Below, in pieces: positions 12,390 through 13,561 of a stretch of DNA of 13,561 bases; position 1 is the first letter of the stretch, and each line of letters opens with the position of its first letter. The notes below the pieces were generated by a model. It ran no database searches, had not been told where the DNA came from, and saw nothing but the letters and a program-made list of their open reading frames with translations. The position numbers were made by a program, and so were the translations under genes. Source of the DNA: Candidatus Woesearchaeota archaeon CG10_big_fil_rev_8_21_14_0_10_32_9 (GTDB lineage Archaea > Nanobdellota > Nanobdellia > Woesearchaeales > 21-14-0-10-32-9); contig PCYF01000026.1 of NCBI GenBank assembly GCA_002762915.1, positions 1 to 13,561 of the forward strand, given 5' to 3'.

Positions 12390-12662
12390 TTATAATTTGG
12401 TTGTTCTTACTCTTTTCTTAAGCTCTTCTCGTGAAGCTTGTGAAGATAATACGCCACCAAAAGGTCTTTGTGGTCTCTTGGATGTTTTAGGCATATTTTG
12501 CATTTTAACTGGTAATTCTCTTGGAACTCCTTTCAAAGTCTGTCCTGTAACTGAGCACACACCTAATCTTGGTTTTCTTCGTAAGTAGACTTTTTTTGTT
12601 CCGTTTACAGTCTTTACTTGTTTTTCTCTGAAAGTATTTGACTTTATTTTGTGATTAACCAT
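12390..12662 (-). CDS. rpl34e: Ribosomal protein L34e, zinc-ligand-poor form
   Basis: A 90-residue large-subunit ribosomal protein found in archaea and eukaryotes. Diagnostic stretches are VNGTKKVYLRRKPRLGVCSVTGQTLKGVPREL and LPKTSKRPxRPFGGVL-type text (NMPKTSKRPQRPFGGVL, residues 56-72). Family members that bind zinc have a CxxC pair after the KxxxP region and a second His/Cys pair after GGVL. Here only Cys36 of the first pair remains and the second region reads SSQASREEL, so the zinc site is lost. A TATA box about 27 bases before the ATG at 12662 and the absence of a Shine-Dalgarno site indicate a leaderless start of the ribosomal-protein operon. Confidence 0.93.
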   Translation of the reverse strand: MVNHKIKSNTFREKQVKTVNGTKKVYLRRKPRLGVCSVTGQTLKGVPRELPVKMQNMPKTSKRPQRPFGGVLSSQASREELKKRVRTTKL

Positions 12663-12685
12663 AATTCTTGAGGAAAGAAGTTTTA

Positions 12686-12693
12686 TTTATAAA
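12686..12693 (-). promoter_or_regulatory. TATA box of the L34e-L14e operon
   Basis: TTTATAAA is centred about 27 bases before the ATG at 12662 with no Shine-Dalgarno site between, so the operon should start with a leaderless message. Confidence 0.65.
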
Positions 12694-12768
12694 TCTTATT
12701 CTTTGATTTCTCCCTTTTTATATTTAATAAACAATATATTCGCCACAAATTATGCACAAAATTTCAAT

Positions 12769-13197
12769 TTACAAATTTAGCTCTAATTGTATTTTTTCGA
12801 GCAATAAACTCAAATCGCGAGAAAGTGGTTGTTTTTTTAATTCTGAGATAGAAAAGAATCTTGATTTTTTCGCATCAAAAATATCTTCATTTGGAGAAAG
12901 ATTTCCTTCAACATAAACAATGAATTTGTGCGCAGTTGCTTCTCTTTTGTCAGGAATTTGAAAATTTACAGAACCAAAGTATTTTATTTCTCGTATGCAG
13001 GTTATTCCTTTTACTTCTTCATTTAATTCTCGTATTGCTGCATGTTGCAACTCAGGGATTGTAGGATTTTTAACATCAAAGCATTCTTCAGGATCTATTT
13101 TTCCTCCAGGAGTTTCATACCAAGAATGCTTATTTCTCCAAAGCAAGAATATTTCTTTTTTCTCATTGAGAACTATGCATCCTGAAAGAATTTTCAT
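12769..13197 (-). CDS. Nudix hydrolase with an insertion in the Nudix box
   Basis: A 142-residue Nudix protein. The fold is clear: MKILSGCIVLNEKKEIFLLWRNKHSWYETPGGKI, then REL-NEE at 56-61, then KFIVYVEGNLSP and an F-S-I-S-ELKK end. The Nudix box (usually G-x5-E-x7-REUxEExG) is split: after GGKIDPEE there are about 11 extra residues (CFDVKNPTIPE) before LQHAAIRELNEEVKG. The catalytic REL-NEE core is intact, so activity on a nucleoside diphosphate-linked substrate (NTP, NDP-sugar or ADP-ribose type) is likely, but the substrate cannot be told. An ATG two codons earlier (13203) is also possible; I chose 13197 because the TATA element at 13219-13227 is about 26 bases from it. Confidence 0.85.
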   Translation of the reverse strand: MKILSGCIVLNEKKEIFLLWRNKHSWYETPGGKIDPEECFDVKNPTIPELQHAAIRELNEEVKGITCIREIKYFGSVNFQIPDKREATAHKFIVYVEGNLSPNEDIFDAKKSRFFSISELKKQPLSRDLSLLLEKIQLELNL

Positions 13198-13218
13198 AAT
13201 CATAAAAACATCTTATTA

Positions 13219-13227
13219 GTTATATTG
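13219..13227 (-). promoter_or_regulatory. TATA box of the Nudix gene, overlapping the upstream stop codon
   Basis: On the minus strand CAATATAAC is centred about 26 bases before the ATG at 13197 and contains the TAA stop (13220-13222) of the preceding partial gene. Confidence 0.5.
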
Positions 13228-13561
13228 TATTTGCAGTGCATCTAAAACCCCAAGATCCCGCAGTCCAATATCCTCTGCCCCCAACATCTGCTGAAAAAAT
13301 TCCTGCATCTAATCCGTTAATATAATGTCCTCCTCTTAATAAAACAACGTTGTATAGCGTTGTTGAATATATTCTTCCGACGCCATTATTTGCATCATAA
13401 TTTCCTACCGGACCTAGTTCTAATCTTTTATCTACAGAATTAGATTTACTAAATCCTAAGTCCCAAACACAAGCATAAGCAGATTGATCTTCAACATACC
13501 CGTACCAACCCGATGTTCCACATATATTTCCTGAATTTAAGGAACTTCCATCACCAAATAT
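13220..13561 (-). CDS. C-terminal 113 residues of a formylglycine-generating-enzyme-like (FGE/SUMF-type fold) protein; runs off right edge
   Basis: An open frame on the minus strand enters from the window edge in phase and ends at a TAA (13220-13222). The visible 113 residues are Gly/Ser/Asn-rich with many aromatics: SGWYGYVEDQSAYACVWDLG, then ELGPVGNYDANNGVGRIYS, then VVLLRGGHYINGLDAGIFSADV and a final GSWGFRCTANTI. The pattern RGG-x-W/H followed by about 30 residues and GFRC near the C-terminus is the usual end of the FGE-sulfatase/C-type-lectin-like fold, which archaea of this group also use in many secreted proteins. Three cysteines are visible, in NICGTS, YACVW and FRCTA. I cannot tell whether it is an active enzyme or a binding domain, because the N-terminus and active site are outside the window. 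Confidence 0.72.
   Translation of the reverse strand: MFGDGSSLNSGNICGTSGWYGYVEDQSAYACVWDLGFSKSNSVDKRLELGPVGNYDANNGVGRIYSTTLYNVVLLRGGHYINGLDAGIFSADVGGRGYWTAGSWGFRCTANTI

Noticed and set aside
1..13561. CRISPR array, tRNA, rRNA, insertion sequence or prophage
   Set aside because: Looked for and not seen: no regularly spaced repeats, no tRNA-like T-loop or cloverleaf sequences in the gaps, no transposase or integrase motifs, no terminal inverted repeats.
1..13561. A complete new defence system
   Set aside because: The TraB-like, Nudix, RPA-like and split-barrel genes are families that can occur in defence islands, but here they lie among ribosomal and tRNA-modification genes on alternating strands with separate promoters, which argues for ordinary housekeeping context.

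Overview
This window looks like chromosomal DNA of a low-GC archaeon, most plausibly a small-genome DPANN lineage of the Woesearchaeota/Pacearchaeota type. The evidence is two archaeal/eukaryotic-type ribosomal proteins (L34e and L14e), a TrmB-family regulator, an archaeal CPSF2-type ribonuclease, an RPA32-like OB-fold protein, a TtuA/Ncs6-type tRNA thiolase, and many TATA boxes placed about 25-29 bases before start codons, as in leaderless archaeal transcripts. Taxonomy is inferred from gene content; no rRNA is present. Coding density is very high. No non-coding gap exceeds about 140 bases, and I saw no tRNA, rRNA, CRISPR array, insertion sequence or phage gene.

Layout. Positions 1-2325 (minus) hold the N-terminal 308 residues of an acidic low-complexity protein that runs off the left edge, then a beta-CASP metallo-beta-lactamase ribonuclease. 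Positions 2443-5384 (plus) hold a sequon-rich membrane-anchored surface protein, an unnamed wHTH-ended protein, and an ScpB-like chromosome-segregation protein with an acidic tail. Positions 5367-6432 (minus) are a two-gene sulfur-transfer unit: a ThiS/MoaD-like carrier ending in Gly-Gly and a TtuA-like tRNA thiolase. A SpoIIM/DUF95 membrane protein (plus) diverges from it. Positions 7378-8353 (minus) hold an RPA32-like protein and a small basic protein made of two copies of one 32-residue repeat.

Positions 8490-9944 alternate strands: a small membrane protein (plus), a membrane protein resembling a site-2 protease without its catalytic residues (minus), and a flavin-reductase-like/PNPOx-like split-barrel protein (plus). 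Positions 9921-13561 (minus) hold a TraB-family protein, a TrmB regulator with a tightly coupled unknown gene, L14e, L34e, a Nudix hydrolase with an enlarged Nudix box, and the C-terminus of a formylglycine-generating-enzyme-like secreted-type protein that runs off the right edge.

Regulatory theme. Most first-in-transcript genes have a TATA box about 25-29 bases before the chosen start codon and no Shine-Dalgarno site, so they are probably leaderless. Genes inside operons (ttuA, L14e) and the TrmB gene instead carry clear Shine-Dalgarno sites. Several promoters lie inside or against the stop codon of the gene upstream. The most striking overlap is at 6234-6247, where the two glycine codons that end the sulfur carrier are also the Shine-Dalgarno sequence of ttuA. 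No single new defence or mobile system is visible. The most interesting leads are the apparent pseudo-protease, the two-copy repeat protein, the coding/regulatory overlap in the sulfur operon, and the unknown gene paired with scpB.
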